The notes beneath the pieces are model-generated. The model saw only the letters and a list, made by a program, of their open reading frames with translations, ran no database searches and was not told the origin of the DNA. Below are positions 1 through 7,103 of a stretch of 8,129 nt of DNA, one piece after another (the first letter of the stretch is position 1; the number at the start of each line of letters is the position of its first letter). The stretch is from Aquificota bacterium. Its GTDB lineage: Bacteria > Thermosulfidibacterota > Thermosulfidibacteria > Thermosulfidibacterales > Thermosulfidibacteraceae. A program made the position numbers and the translations under genes. Where the stretch lies: contig WGAU01000112.1 of the NCBI GenBank assembly GCA_015494645.1, forward strand, positions 1 to 8,129. The letters run 5' to 3'.

Positions 1-513
1 CCAGAAAATGTAAAGGTAGAAGACCTTAAAGCTATAGAAGGAGTTGGAACGGTCAAAGCCATACAGATTGTTGCATCGTTAATTTTGGCCAAGAGACTCC
101 TGATAAAGGAAGGCATAAGAATCCTAAACGCCCAGCAGCTTTTCCACCTAAACCTTGACCTCACTCAAAAGCGCCAAGAAAGCTTAGCACTGGTAACCGT
201 GGATGGAGCGGGCAAGTTTCTCAAAAGAAGGATTATAACCAGTGGCACCATAAACAGAACCATAGTCCACCCAAGGGAAATATTCTACCACGCTATAGAA
301 GATGGTGCCTACGGAATTTTTTTGGTCCACAATCATCCCTCAGGGGAGACCACTCCCAGTCAAGAAGACTTAGCCATAACCGAAAAGATCACCAAAGCAG
401 GAGAAATTCTGGGCATCCCCTTACTTGACCATGTGATAGTAACCAGGAGAGGTTTCTTTAGCTTCCGTGAACAGGGACTTTTAAATGCCCACCTTGGTGG
501 TAAGAACAGATAA
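1..513 (+). CDS. radC: RadC family JAB/MPN-domain protein, C-terminal part (5' end outside window)
   Basis: The reading frame is open from base 1 to the TAA at 511-513, giving 170 residues; RadC proteins are usually about 220 residues, so roughly 50 N-terminal residues lie before the window. Seen: a helix-hairpin-helix segment (GVGTVKAIQI, residues 15-24 of the visible part), then a RadC-type JAB domain with VHPREIF and the metal-site signature HNHPSG...S..D (His110, His112, Ser120, Asp123 in window numbering), ending with the family's typical SFREQGLL. These are the HxHx7SxxD residues of zinc-binding JAMM folds. A TTG at 85 could be read as a start, but the in-frame HhH upstream shows that it is internal. 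The cellular role of RadC is unsettled: the old assignment to DNA repair is weakly supported, and a nuclease or DNA-processing role is possible. The 3' end overlaps the next gene by 29 bases, so the two are probably cotranscribed. Confidence 0.94.
   Translation, partial: PENVKVEDLKAIEGVGTVKAIQIVASLILAKRLLIKEGIRILNAQQLFHLNLDLTQKRQESLALVTVDGAGKFLKRRIITSGTINRTIVHPREIFYHAIEDGAYGIFLVHNHPSGETTPSQEDLAITEKITKAGEILGIPLLDHVIVTRRGFFSFREQGLLNAHLGGKNR
473..477 (+). promoter_or_regulatory. Candidate ribosome binding site for the glycosyltransferase gene
   Basis: AGGGA lies 7 bases before the ATG at 485, inside the last codons of the RadC gene. It supports this start, which also places the conserved N-terminal GT9 motif right at the protein's beginning. 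The start of the following gene (1441) has only a weaker AGGG at 1427-1430, 10 bases upstream, and may rely more on translational coupling. Confidence 0.45.
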
Positions 514-1456
514 GATTGGGGACTTGGTGCTTGCCTCTTCTGTGGCAGAGGCGATAAAAAAGAACTATCCTAAAGAAAAGGTCTTTTTCATGTGCAGCAA
601 ATACGCTCAAGCCGTCTTGGAAAACAACCCCTATATTGACTTTCTCATAACGATAAGCGGCAAGGAAGCAACCAGCGAGCTTGTGAGAGAAATAAAAGCT
701 CTCAACGCCGACAAGGCTCTCATACTATTTGCCCAGCCCAAAGTTTCCTTAGCCATATTCCTTTCCGGAATCCCCGAAAGATGCATAGGCGGATTCAAAT
801 GGCACCAGTTCCTGCACAACAGAGTGGTTTTCCTCAGAAGATCCAAGTGTCTTATGAAAGAATGGCAGTACAATCTCAAACAAACCCAAAAGCTTTTCCC
901 GAAGATTGACCCTTACGCTTACCCCCCAAAAGTTTACCCAGATACCAAAATTGTAGAAGAGATCAAGAAGCAGCTTGCAGGGATAAAAAAGCCCTTGATA
1001 CTTGTTTATCCAGGGGGAGGAAAAGAAATCAGGTGGCCTGTGGAAAACTTTTTCAAGCTCTGCTCGCTCATAGAAAAGAATATCGGCTCCCCTCTGGTAG
1101 TGTTAGGCCCCCAAGAAAGAGAACTAACAGAGATCTTTAAAAAATGGCTATTTCCCAAGGAACTATCTTTAAGAGAACTGATTGCCCTAATCTATTTGGC
1201 AGATGCAGTGGTGAGCAACAATACAGGCCCCATGCACATAGCCGCTGCTTTAAACAAACCTCTGGTGCAAATTTTTGATCCAAGATGGGCATGCAATCCC
1301 AGCCGATGGGGACATCACTATCCCAAAAGTGCCATTGTGCGTCCCCCTGTTCCCTTCTGTGAAAGATGCACCACATGCTGTCCCCATTACAACTGCATGA
1401 AGCTGATCAATGCAAAGGATGTTTACAGGGCGCTTGAACAATGCTTAAAAGGCTGA
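485..1456 (+). CDS. Glycosyltransferase family 9 (ADP-heptose:LPS heptosyltransferase type)
   Basis: A 323-residue protein of normal GT9 length that should transfer a heptose or similar sugar from a nucleotide donor to the lipid A-core acceptor at the cytoplasmic face of the inner membrane. Seen: the N-terminal Rossmann motif LVVRTDKIGDLVLASSV, with Asp13 at the position of the catalytic Asp of WaaC/WaaF enzymes; a second Rossmann half opening with LILVYPGGGKEIRWP (about 171-185), the donor-site loop; the hallmark SNNTGPMHIAAALNKP (244-259); and a C-terminal cysteine cluster (Cys292, 295, 298, 299, 304) in the layout common in this family. No membrane segment is apparent. It overlaps RadC by 29 bases and the AsmA-like gene by 16, so it sits in the middle of an operon. 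Donor and acceptor specificity cannot be read from sequence; family membership is secure, the exact step (WaaC, WaaF, WaaQ or other) is not. Confidence 0.93.
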   Translation: MPTLVVRTDKIGDLVLASSVAEAIKKNYPKEKVFFMCSKYAQAVLENNPYIDFLITISGKEATSELVREIKALNADKALILFAQPKVSLAIFLSGIPERCIGGFKWHQFLHNRVVFLRRSKCLMKEWQYNLKQTQKLFPKIDPYAYPPKVYPDTKIVEEIKKQLAGIKKPLILVYPGGGKEIRWPVENFFKLCSLIEKNIGSPLVVLGPQERELTEIFKKWLFPKELSLRELIALIYLADAVVSNNTGPMHIAAALNKPLVQIFDPRWACNPSRWGHHYPKSAIVRPPVPFCERCTTCCPHYNCMKLINAKDVYRALEQCLKG

Positions 1457-4400
1457 GCAAAATAATTCTAATAATCTCTGCGATAATCACAGCAACATTA
1501 CTGTTAGCCTTTTGGAAAATCAACTATATCCTAAACAGTCCCATATTCAAAAAATCCCTTTCAAATTTCCTTTCTAAAAAGGGAATTACCCTGAAGTACG
1601 ACCGACTTGAGGTTAGTATCGTCAACAAGATAGCAAAGATTAAAAACCTCCACTTATCCTACAAAGACCAACTAAATGTCTACATAAAAAATATCAAAGC
1701 TACAGATCTGTGGCCTGTAGAAAATCTTATCCTTGAAGCATCCAGCGGTAAAATAGAAATAAAGGCACGAAATACTGCAAAAAACAAGAAGAAAAGGAAA
1801 CCTGCCTTCCCAATACCCAAGTCCATAAGTCTCAAAGAAATAGAAATCCAAATAAAAGGAATTCCTATAAGAGTAAAAAGGCTCCATTTATCAAGCAGCC
1901 AGCAGGGTAGTTTCCTGATCACCTCCAGCAACGTTACCCTCAAAGGAGTTATAAGCAGAAGAGAAAGCGAAATCTTATTAAACATAATCCATCTGAATGC
2001 CAACTCAAAAGATATAGGAAGGATCCTATCCCAACTCAATATACACACGAAGCTGCCCCTGCTGAAAGAAAATACCTTTGTGGATATCAAAGATGTCCTT
2101 TTAAAAATCAATCTCAAGGAAGGAATAGTAAAAGCCCAACTGTCCAACCCCAACATCAACCGCTATACCGTCAAGACCAATGCTTTTTTGACTTACAACA
2201 CCAAAAAGAAAAAGCTTTTCATTCAACTTACAAAGGTTCATGGGAAATTTGAGAGGATCAAGGAGATCGTCCCCTTGTTTGCCAAGATAAAGGCTTTTGA
2301 AAGTATAGTTGTCCCATCAGTAAAAAGGGCACACATTGATAACGCCGATTTACACATCGTCATACAAAAAGGGGTAAAAGAACTTAATTTAAATGCCACC
2401 CTCTCCGATCTGCTGGTCTTGGTTCCAAAAACCAAGTTAGAAGTGGAAAGTCCCTTTGTCACGGTTAATTTAACCAAACAAAAGGCAAACATAGCCCTTA
2501 GCCTTGCAAAAGTGGATGGACTCAGGGCAAGTCCGTGTAAGGTAACCATCACTTACAAGCCAAAACCCGTAAAAGTACATGTGCAGGCCACAGTAAAAGG
2601 CAGAGTAAAAAGGGTTTACACTATCCTTGAAAAGGTCCCCATCCCACAGAAGGTGCTTAAGCAACTAAACCAGCACAGGGTGCTTTCAGGAAATCTAACT
2701 GCTGACCTCACGCTAAACCTGAAGGGCAAGCACCTAAATCTCAATGTTGACGGGAAAATAGACAACGCCACGGTCAAAGACGAATTCATTCCCTTTCCCA
2801 TAAATGCAGGAAAGATAAGCATCAATATTGATGGCACGAAGATTCTTTTAACAGCCAGCAGATTAAGATCCAAATCCCTTAAAGCCCAAAGAGTGAAAAT
2901 AAGCATAGACAAAGGCAAAATAGAGATCACCTCTGCCAACGCAAATGCTGACATATCCGTCTTTGATATCGTTAGAAAACACGGGATAAAAACCGGGAAC
3001 ATACACGTAAGCAAAGCAAGTTTTTCTATAAGTAAAGGACGCCTCACATCTGTAACTGCCACCGGGAACTGCCTCAACTTACTCTACATATATCCAAAAA
3101 GGAATCTCACCATCAATGTAGAAAGTTCACTTTTCAAGGTAATGTACCCCGAAAAGATTCTCATAAAAAACGCTAAAGTTTTTATAAATAGTGCTCCTTT
3201 AAACGTTGACCAGCTCATCTACTTCGTCCGGAGCAAAAGAACCCGTCTAAAAATCGAAGCAAACAAGCTTAACGAGCTAAAAAGAATTGCCCAACAAACC
3301 ACTGGGAAAAGAATCCCCTTGATATTCTCCCCAAATGATTTTCTAAAAGCCACTTTAGCGGTGGAATCAAACCCCACAAAGATCATCCTTGAAAGCGCAA
3401 CCATAACAAACCCTAACACTCCATTCTCCTTAAAAGTAAAAGGGACAGTATCTCCTCCAAAGGCACAATTGATATTCACAATATCCAACGGCAAAGATAC
3501 CTTCCTACTGAAACTGTCAAAAAACGGCAGTATAAAGCTCTCTGCCAAAGGGAACCTCCATATAGGACAGACTCTGCAACTCTTTAAACTTGAAGACAAA
3601 AATTTCCCACTGCCATGGGAAGGACTAATAACAGCTAACTTAGATGCAGAGCTCAACAATGGTACTTCCCGTCCCAACCTCAAGGGCACCTTAACCTTAA
3701 GTGGAGTTAAGGTAAAAACAAGTGAAATTACCGGAACACTTTCCGCCTACAAACAGACCATATTCACCCAACGGCTTTTTGTGATAAATCCTGGCGGTGA
3801 AGCCTCCATAAAAGGCGAACTAAACTTTTCAAAAGGCATTTCCTTTAACGTAAAAGCCACGGGCAGCTACCTCAACATAAACGAATTTCTGCCAGAAAAA
3901 GGCAAAGGGAAAAGCTCCTCAAAAAAGGCCTCAAAAAGAAAGCCTTCCATCAGGGGCAGGGTGCAGGTCTACTTTGACAACTTAGTAATCAAAGACTGGG
4001 CTTTTAGAAATGTGAATGCAACGGCAAGGATTGATCTTTCCAAACACGAATTAGACCTATACGTAGCCAAAGCCCAGGTGTGCGGTTTCAACATCCGGGG
4101 AAGCTTGAGCAGGAAAGACAAAAATACAAAAATCAACCTCTCCTCAAAAGGTTTCAACAAGTTCAACATGCTATTTAAATGTCTTTTACACAAGGAAAAG
4201 CCTCAGTTGAACGGTCCCTTCCAGTACAGCTTGAATATCAGCACCAGCGGAACAAAGAAAGATCTCATAAAAAATCTAAACGGCACCTTGCTTTTGGACT
4301 CCCGCAAAGGCAAAATTTATAAACTGGCACTATTCATGAAGATCCTCCAAACTTTAAGCATCGCCAACATCCTCACGCTGAACCTTCCTCAAATAGGCAC

Positions 4401-4782
4401 CAAAGGGTACACCTACAACCGGCTCTTTGCCAAGGCAAAGATAAATAAAGGCATAATACACATAGAAAAGGCCTTTATGGACAGCAACGCCCTGAAGCTC
4501 GTCCCTTACGGCAGGATAGATCTACCAAAACAAAAGATTGAACTTACTGTGCTTGCGGCTCCCTTTACCACCGTGGATAAGATCATATCTCACATACCCA
4601 TACTGGGCAAAATTTTAACCGGAGAATCGGGTACCTTCATATCTATTCCAATGAAGATAACGGGTAATCTCAATGACCCCACAGTGGTGCCTTTATCTCC
4701 TTCTGCCATAACAAAAGGCATCTTCGGGATATTCAAAAGAACCCTCGAACTCCCTACCGAAATGGTTCCTAAGGAAAAATAG
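1441..4782 (+). CDS. Large AsmA/YhdP-like inner-membrane-anchored envelope protein
   Basis: A 1113-residue protein with one N-terminal transmembrane segment (about 7-25, IILIISAIITATLLLAFW) and a very long periplasmic part made of short alternating beta-strand stretches. The C-terminal region (about 930-1100) has the AsmA-like C-terminal pattern: NLNGTLLLDSRKGKIYKL, then SNALKLVPYGRIDLPKQKIE, then IPILGKILTG and the closing ITGNLNDPTVVPLSP. Known for the family (AsmA, YhdP, TamB, YdbH): inner-membrane-anchored beta-groove bridges implicated in moving phospholipid to the outer membrane. Length is close to YhdP and there is no recognisable TamB C-terminal domain, so YhdP-like is the better label. 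Two basic linkers stand out, residues 114-120 and 820-834. It overlaps the glycosyltransferase by 16 bases, fitting a joint role in outer-membrane assembly. The ATG at 1441 is the best start because the membrane anchor follows at once. Its TAG abuts the stop of the convergent cytochrome gene. Confidence 0.88.
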   Translation: MLKRLSKIILIISAIITATLLLAFWKINYILNSPIFKKSLSNFLSKKGITLKYDRLEVSIVNKIAKIKNLHLSYKDQLNVYIKNIKATDLWPVENLILEASSGKIEIKARNTAKNKKKRKPAFPIPKSISLKEIEIQIKGIPIRVKRLHLSSSQQGSFLITSSNVTLKGVISRRESEILLNIIHLNANSKDIGRILSQLNIHTKLPLLKENTFVDIKDVLLKINLKEGIVKAQLSNPNINRYTVKTNAFLTYNTKKKKLFIQLTKVHGKFERIKEIVPLFAKIKAFESIVVPSVKRAHIDNADLHIVIQKGVKELNLNATLSDLLVLVPKTKLEVESPFVTVNLTKQKANIALSLAKVDGLRASPCKVTITYKPKPVKVHVQATVKGRVKRVYTILEKVPIPQKVLKQLNQHRVLSGNLTADLTLNLKGKHLNLNVDGKIDNATVKDEFIPFPINAGKISINIDGTKILLTASRLRSKSLKAQRVKISIDKGKIEITSANANADISVFDIVRKHGIKTGNIHVSKASFSISKGRLTSVTATGNCLNLLYIYPKRNLTINVESSLFKVMYPEKILIKNAKVFINSAPLNVDQLIYFVRSKRTRLKIEANKLNELKRIAQQTTGKRIPLIFSPNDFLKATLAVESNPTKIILESATITNPNTPFSLKVKGTVSPPKAQLIFTISNGKDTFLLKLSKNGSIKLSAKGNLHIGQTLQLFKLEDKNFPLPWEGLITANLDAELNNGTSRPNLKGTLTLSGVKVKTSEITGTLSAYKQTIFTQRLFVINPGGEASIKGELNFSKGISFNVKATGSYLNINEFLPEKGKGKSSSKKASKRKPSIRGRVQVYFDNLVIKDWAFRNVNATARIDLSKHELDLYVAKAQVCGFNIRGSLSRKDKNTKINLSSKGFNKFNMLFKCLLHKEKPQLNGPFQYSLNISTSGTKKDLIKNLNGTLLLDSRKGKIYKLALFMKILQTLSIANILTLNLPQIGTKGYTYNRLFAKAKINKGIIHIEKAFMDSNALKLVPYGRIDLPKQKIELTVLAAPFTTVDKIISHIPILGKILTGESGTFISIPMKITGNLNDPTVVPLSPSAITKGIFGIFKRTLELPTEMVPKEK

Positions 4783-4802
4783 TTATCTATACCTCAAACC
4801 AT
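4762..4802. other. Weak imperfect hairpin spanning the convergent gene junction
   Basis: Three short nested complementary pairs centre on the two abutting stop codons: ATGGTT (4762-4767) with AACCAT (4797-4802), AGG (4772-4774) with CCT (4792-4794), and ATAG (4779-4782) with CTAT (4787-4790) around a TTAT loop. The position is where a bidirectional terminator would be expected, but the stems are short, interrupted and A/T-rich, and no T-tract follows on either strand. It may be chance. Confidence 0.2.
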
Positions 4803-5772
4803 GACAGTCAACGCACAAAACATCCTGAGTATCCCAAAGCATAAACCTACGTTTTGACCCGTGAGGGCTGTGGCAGGAAACACAAACCACCTTACCATCT
4901 ATAAGCTTAGCCTTTGTAGGATTCCTTTCTCCTTTATAATCCACACCAACCGGATGAGAAATACCAAGCATACCCTTGGGATGGCAAATGAAACATCTGT
5001 TAAGTCCCGCCTCCACCCCTACCGAAACGGGAGGATGGCCTCTATCCTCAAAGGTTTCACTGCTTGAAACCTCAACCAATCCAATCCCGCATGTAGCATA
5101 GCCTCCAATCTCAAGACACACAAAGTTGCTGTATTTAAAAATCTTGAAGCCATCCATCTTAGCTTTTCTGTAAGGCTCATCCACCCTAAACTCCAAAGGC
5201 ATCTCTTTAACCTCTTTGCTCCCATCCACATAGGTAATCTCAAACTTGCACCTACTCCTTTTACTATTCAAAGGAAAATTAAGCTCCAAAAAGGTAAAGG
5301 TTCTATAAAGCTCAGTCCACTGGAAACACCCTTTATCACACTCCACATAAACCCTCGCCGGAATCTCCGTTTCCACACACACTCCCACCGATAAGAAAAC
5401 CCCCTTTCCCATCGAACATACATACAGGCGAGCATTTTTACCTCTAACGAAACCCCTATCAGACATAAACTGAGAAGGAACGTAGCGCTCCTTACCATTA
5501 CCTATCTTCACCACCACATCCCTTCCATCAAGCTTATCAACTTTCACGCAGTTAACTCCTTTATAACAATCAAACTCACCAACCCACTCCACCTGCTTTT
5601 CAACATCCAGCCCGCGACGAGCAACACTGGGGGCGTGACATATTTCACAATCCCTTTCATAAAAAGGCTCATGAACAAATGTATAGGTAGCATTTCCATG
5701 ACACTTATCACAGCCAGCCCACAGGTATCCGTAAGACAAAAAGAACATAATCGACAACAAAACTACCAGCAT
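4783..5772 (-). CDS. Exported pentaheme c-type cytochrome with long cysteine-rich insert
   Basis: A 329-residue protein with a hydrophobic export signal (about 1-19, likely cut near LWA) and five CXXCH heme-binding motifs: CDKCH 21-25, CEICH 42-46, CFICH 260-264, CVSCH 297-301 and CVDCH 320-324. The last three carry the doubled-CXXCH context, with HPPV before, SHPV between and CHSPHGS after, supplying likely distal ligands His246, His273 and His304; His34 probably serves the N-terminal pair. Between heme motifs 2 and 3 lie about 200 residues without heme motifs but with nine further cysteines (69, 75, 119, 132, 145, 149, 175, 219, 228) and beta-strand-like composition, a domain I do not recognise. 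Its role is presumably electron transfer in the periplasm or at the cell surface; the partner is unknown. It is the last gene of its operon: its ATG overlaps the end of the propeller gene by 10 bases, with GAGAA about 7 bases upstream as the likely ribosome site. Heme count is solid; function is inference. Confidence 0.9.
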   Translation of the reverse strand: MLVVLLSIMFFLSYGYLWAGCDKCHGNATYTFVHEPFYERDCEICHAPSVARRGLDVEKQVEWVGEFDCYKGVNCVKVDKLDGRDVVVKIGNGKERYVPSQFMSDRGFVRGKNARLYVCSMGKGVFLSVGVCVETEIPARVYVECDKGCFQWTELYRTFTFLELNFPLNSKRSRCKFEITYVDGSKEVKEMPLEFRVDEPYRKAKMDGFKIFKYSNFVCLEIGGYATCGIGLVEVSSSETFEDRGHPPVSVGVEAGLNRCFICHPKGMLGISHPVGVDYKGERNPTKAKLIDGKVVCVSCHSPHGSKRRFMLWDTQDVLCVDCHGLRYR

Positions 5773-7103
5773 GCTCCCATTCTCTGGGTATATCTAATTT
5801 CTAAAGAAGAAATCTTACACCCAACATCTATATACCCCTCAACTCTATCCCTTACCGTATCCACCACAGCCACCTTGCCCGCATAAGGCAAGGACACATA
5901 AAGCCACTTTTTATCATGGGAAAAGGCCATATCGCATGGAGTCCCATCAAGAGAGATCTTTCTAATCCTAACATACTGATTTTTATCAAACACCGACACT
6001 GTATTTTCCCCTCTATTGGAAACATACACCTTTGTTCCTGTATCCACTATATCCATCGGCTCAGCTCCGGAAAATACCGATGCTACATGAGCTCCAGAGG
6101 TCAGTTTATACACCTCCACATTTCCTGTAGTGATGTTCGTAACATACATATAAATGCCATCCAACCAAAGGGCCGTTGGATTTCCAGGGACCTTGAAAGC
6201 AGCCCTCCTCACCAAACTATTGTCAAAGACATAAACCCTCTGCTCAACAGGAACAGATACTGCCAACTTATCAGCGTCAGCCACTACATCCTCCAGACCG
6301 AAACTCAACCTCAGGTTGCCCAGCACCTCTCCTGTCTTTGATGAAACAACAAGTATATAGCCTGCCTTCCCATCTACAACTACCAGATTTCCCAATCCAA
6401 GAACCGACATGGCCTTGGGAACCACCACAAAAGGCAAAGAAAACAGATCTGTTGTCCTTAGAGGAGCAAAACTTATCACCTGAACAGCCCTCTTCCCTTT
6501 AGAAAGGACAAAGCCCAAAGTGCCATCACAGTTAACTGCAACATCAATAGGATCCTTTTTAACCCCGAAGGAAGCCTCTACTCTGTTACTATCAGTTCTC
6601 ACAAAAAAGAGAGTGTCTGTATTCTCACAGGCAACAAGCAAAAGCTCTTCTCTTACAGGATCACTTTGAATATGAAAGGAAAGTCTTGGGTAAAAACACC
6701 CTTTTGCCCATCCCACATCCGCATTCCACTCTATAAATGCAGAAATGCTTTCCTCTCTACCCACTATGAGACTTAAAGGAATTTCCACCTTTTTCTCACA
6801 AAGAGGATAACTTAGACCTTTGATTCTCACCTCTTTGACAAAGAGAACAACCTTTGAAAACCTCTCGCCCTGTGTATCAACTCTCCCCAAAAAGAACTGG
6901 GAAAAATTTTTACCCCTGCTGGCTACAAGACCTCTTAAAATACGCTTTAAGCCATCTCCCTCAAAAACCACCTTATCCAAAACAAGTTCCGCACCAGTCT
7001 CACCACTGACATTCAAGAAGACATTTATCCCACCAGCATGAGAAATCTTAACCAACAGAACAACGCTAAAAAGTCTTATTGCCGTTGCTATCAGTCTGAC
7101 CAT
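5763..7103 (-). CDS. Secreted YVTN/YncE-type seven-bladed beta-propeller with novel N-terminal domain
   Basis: Read from the ATG at 7101-7103, the protein has 446 residues; an ATG two codons earlier (7107-7109) is equally possible. The frame is open to an ATG at 7158-7160, but only the later starts give a proper signal peptide (MVRLIATAIRLFSVVLLVKISHA, cut after SHA at about residue 23), and the extra codons merely shadow the upstream heme motifs. After a beta-rich region of about 130 residues that I do not recognise (two cysteines, Cys102 and Cys136), the rest divides into seven repeats of about 40 residues beginning near residue 152. The clearest are YMYVTNITTGNVEVYKL, KVYVSNRGENTVSVFD and WLYVSLPYAGKVAVVD, which match the YVTN/YncE family. 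No heme motif is present. Such propellers usually bind proteins or ligands; here it lies between two cytochrome genes, overlapping both, so a docking, scaffold or maturation role in the same complex is likely but unproven. A SD-like GGTAA lies inside the codons of the upstream gene's last heme motif. Confidence 0.87.
   Translation of the reverse strand: MVRLIATAIRLFSVVLLVKISHAGGINVFLNVSGETGAELVLDKVVFEGDGLKRILRGLVASRGKNFSQFFLGRVDTQGERFSKVVLFVKEVRIKGLSYPLCEKKVEIPLSLIVGREESISAFIEWNADVGWAKGCFYPRLSFHIQSDPVREELLLVACENTDTLFFVRTDSNRVEASFGVKKDPIDVAVNCDGTLGFVLSKGKRAVQVISFAPLRTTDLFSLPFVVVPKAMSVLGLGNLVVVDGKAGYILVVSSKTGEVLGNLRLSFGLEDVVADADKLAVSVPVEQRVYVFDNSLVRRAAFKVPGNPTALWLDGIYMYVTNITTGNVEVYKLTSGAHVASVFSGAEPMDIVDTGTKVYVSNRGENTVSVFDKNQYVRIRKISLDGTPCDMAFSHDKKWLYVSLPYAGKVAVVDTVRDRVEGYIDVGCKISSLEIRYTQRMGACW

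Noticed and set aside
85..87. TTG as start of the RadC gene
   Set aside because: The helix-hairpin-helix segment of the RadC family is encoded in frame upstream of it, so the gene begins before the window.
1352..1399. Cys-rich C-terminus of the glycosyltransferase as a novel metal-binding tail
   Set aside because: A cysteine cluster of this kind, ending in CMKLI, is common in GT9 heptosyltransferases.
1680..3689. Several minus-strand open frames of 64-159 codons inside the AsmA-like gene (e.g. 1680-2159, 2616-3077, 3219-3689)
   Set aside because: They lie wholly within a strong coding gene, show no recognisable domain and have no ribosome site of note.
5326..5569. CX5C (69-75) and CX3C (145-149) in the pentaheme protein as extra heme sites
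   Set aside because: Neither is followed by His, so they do not fit known heme-attachment motifs.
5710..5772. Lipoprotein signal (LWAGC) in the pentaheme cytochrome
   Set aside because: Trp is at the -3 position where a lipobox has Leu, and the cysteine is the first of the CDKCH heme motif; ordinary signal peptidase cleavage is more plausible.
5916..6341. Plus-strand open frame of 141 codons opposite the propeller gene
   Set aside because: Shadow of a well-supported gene; His/Ile/Ser-rich composition with no family resemblance.
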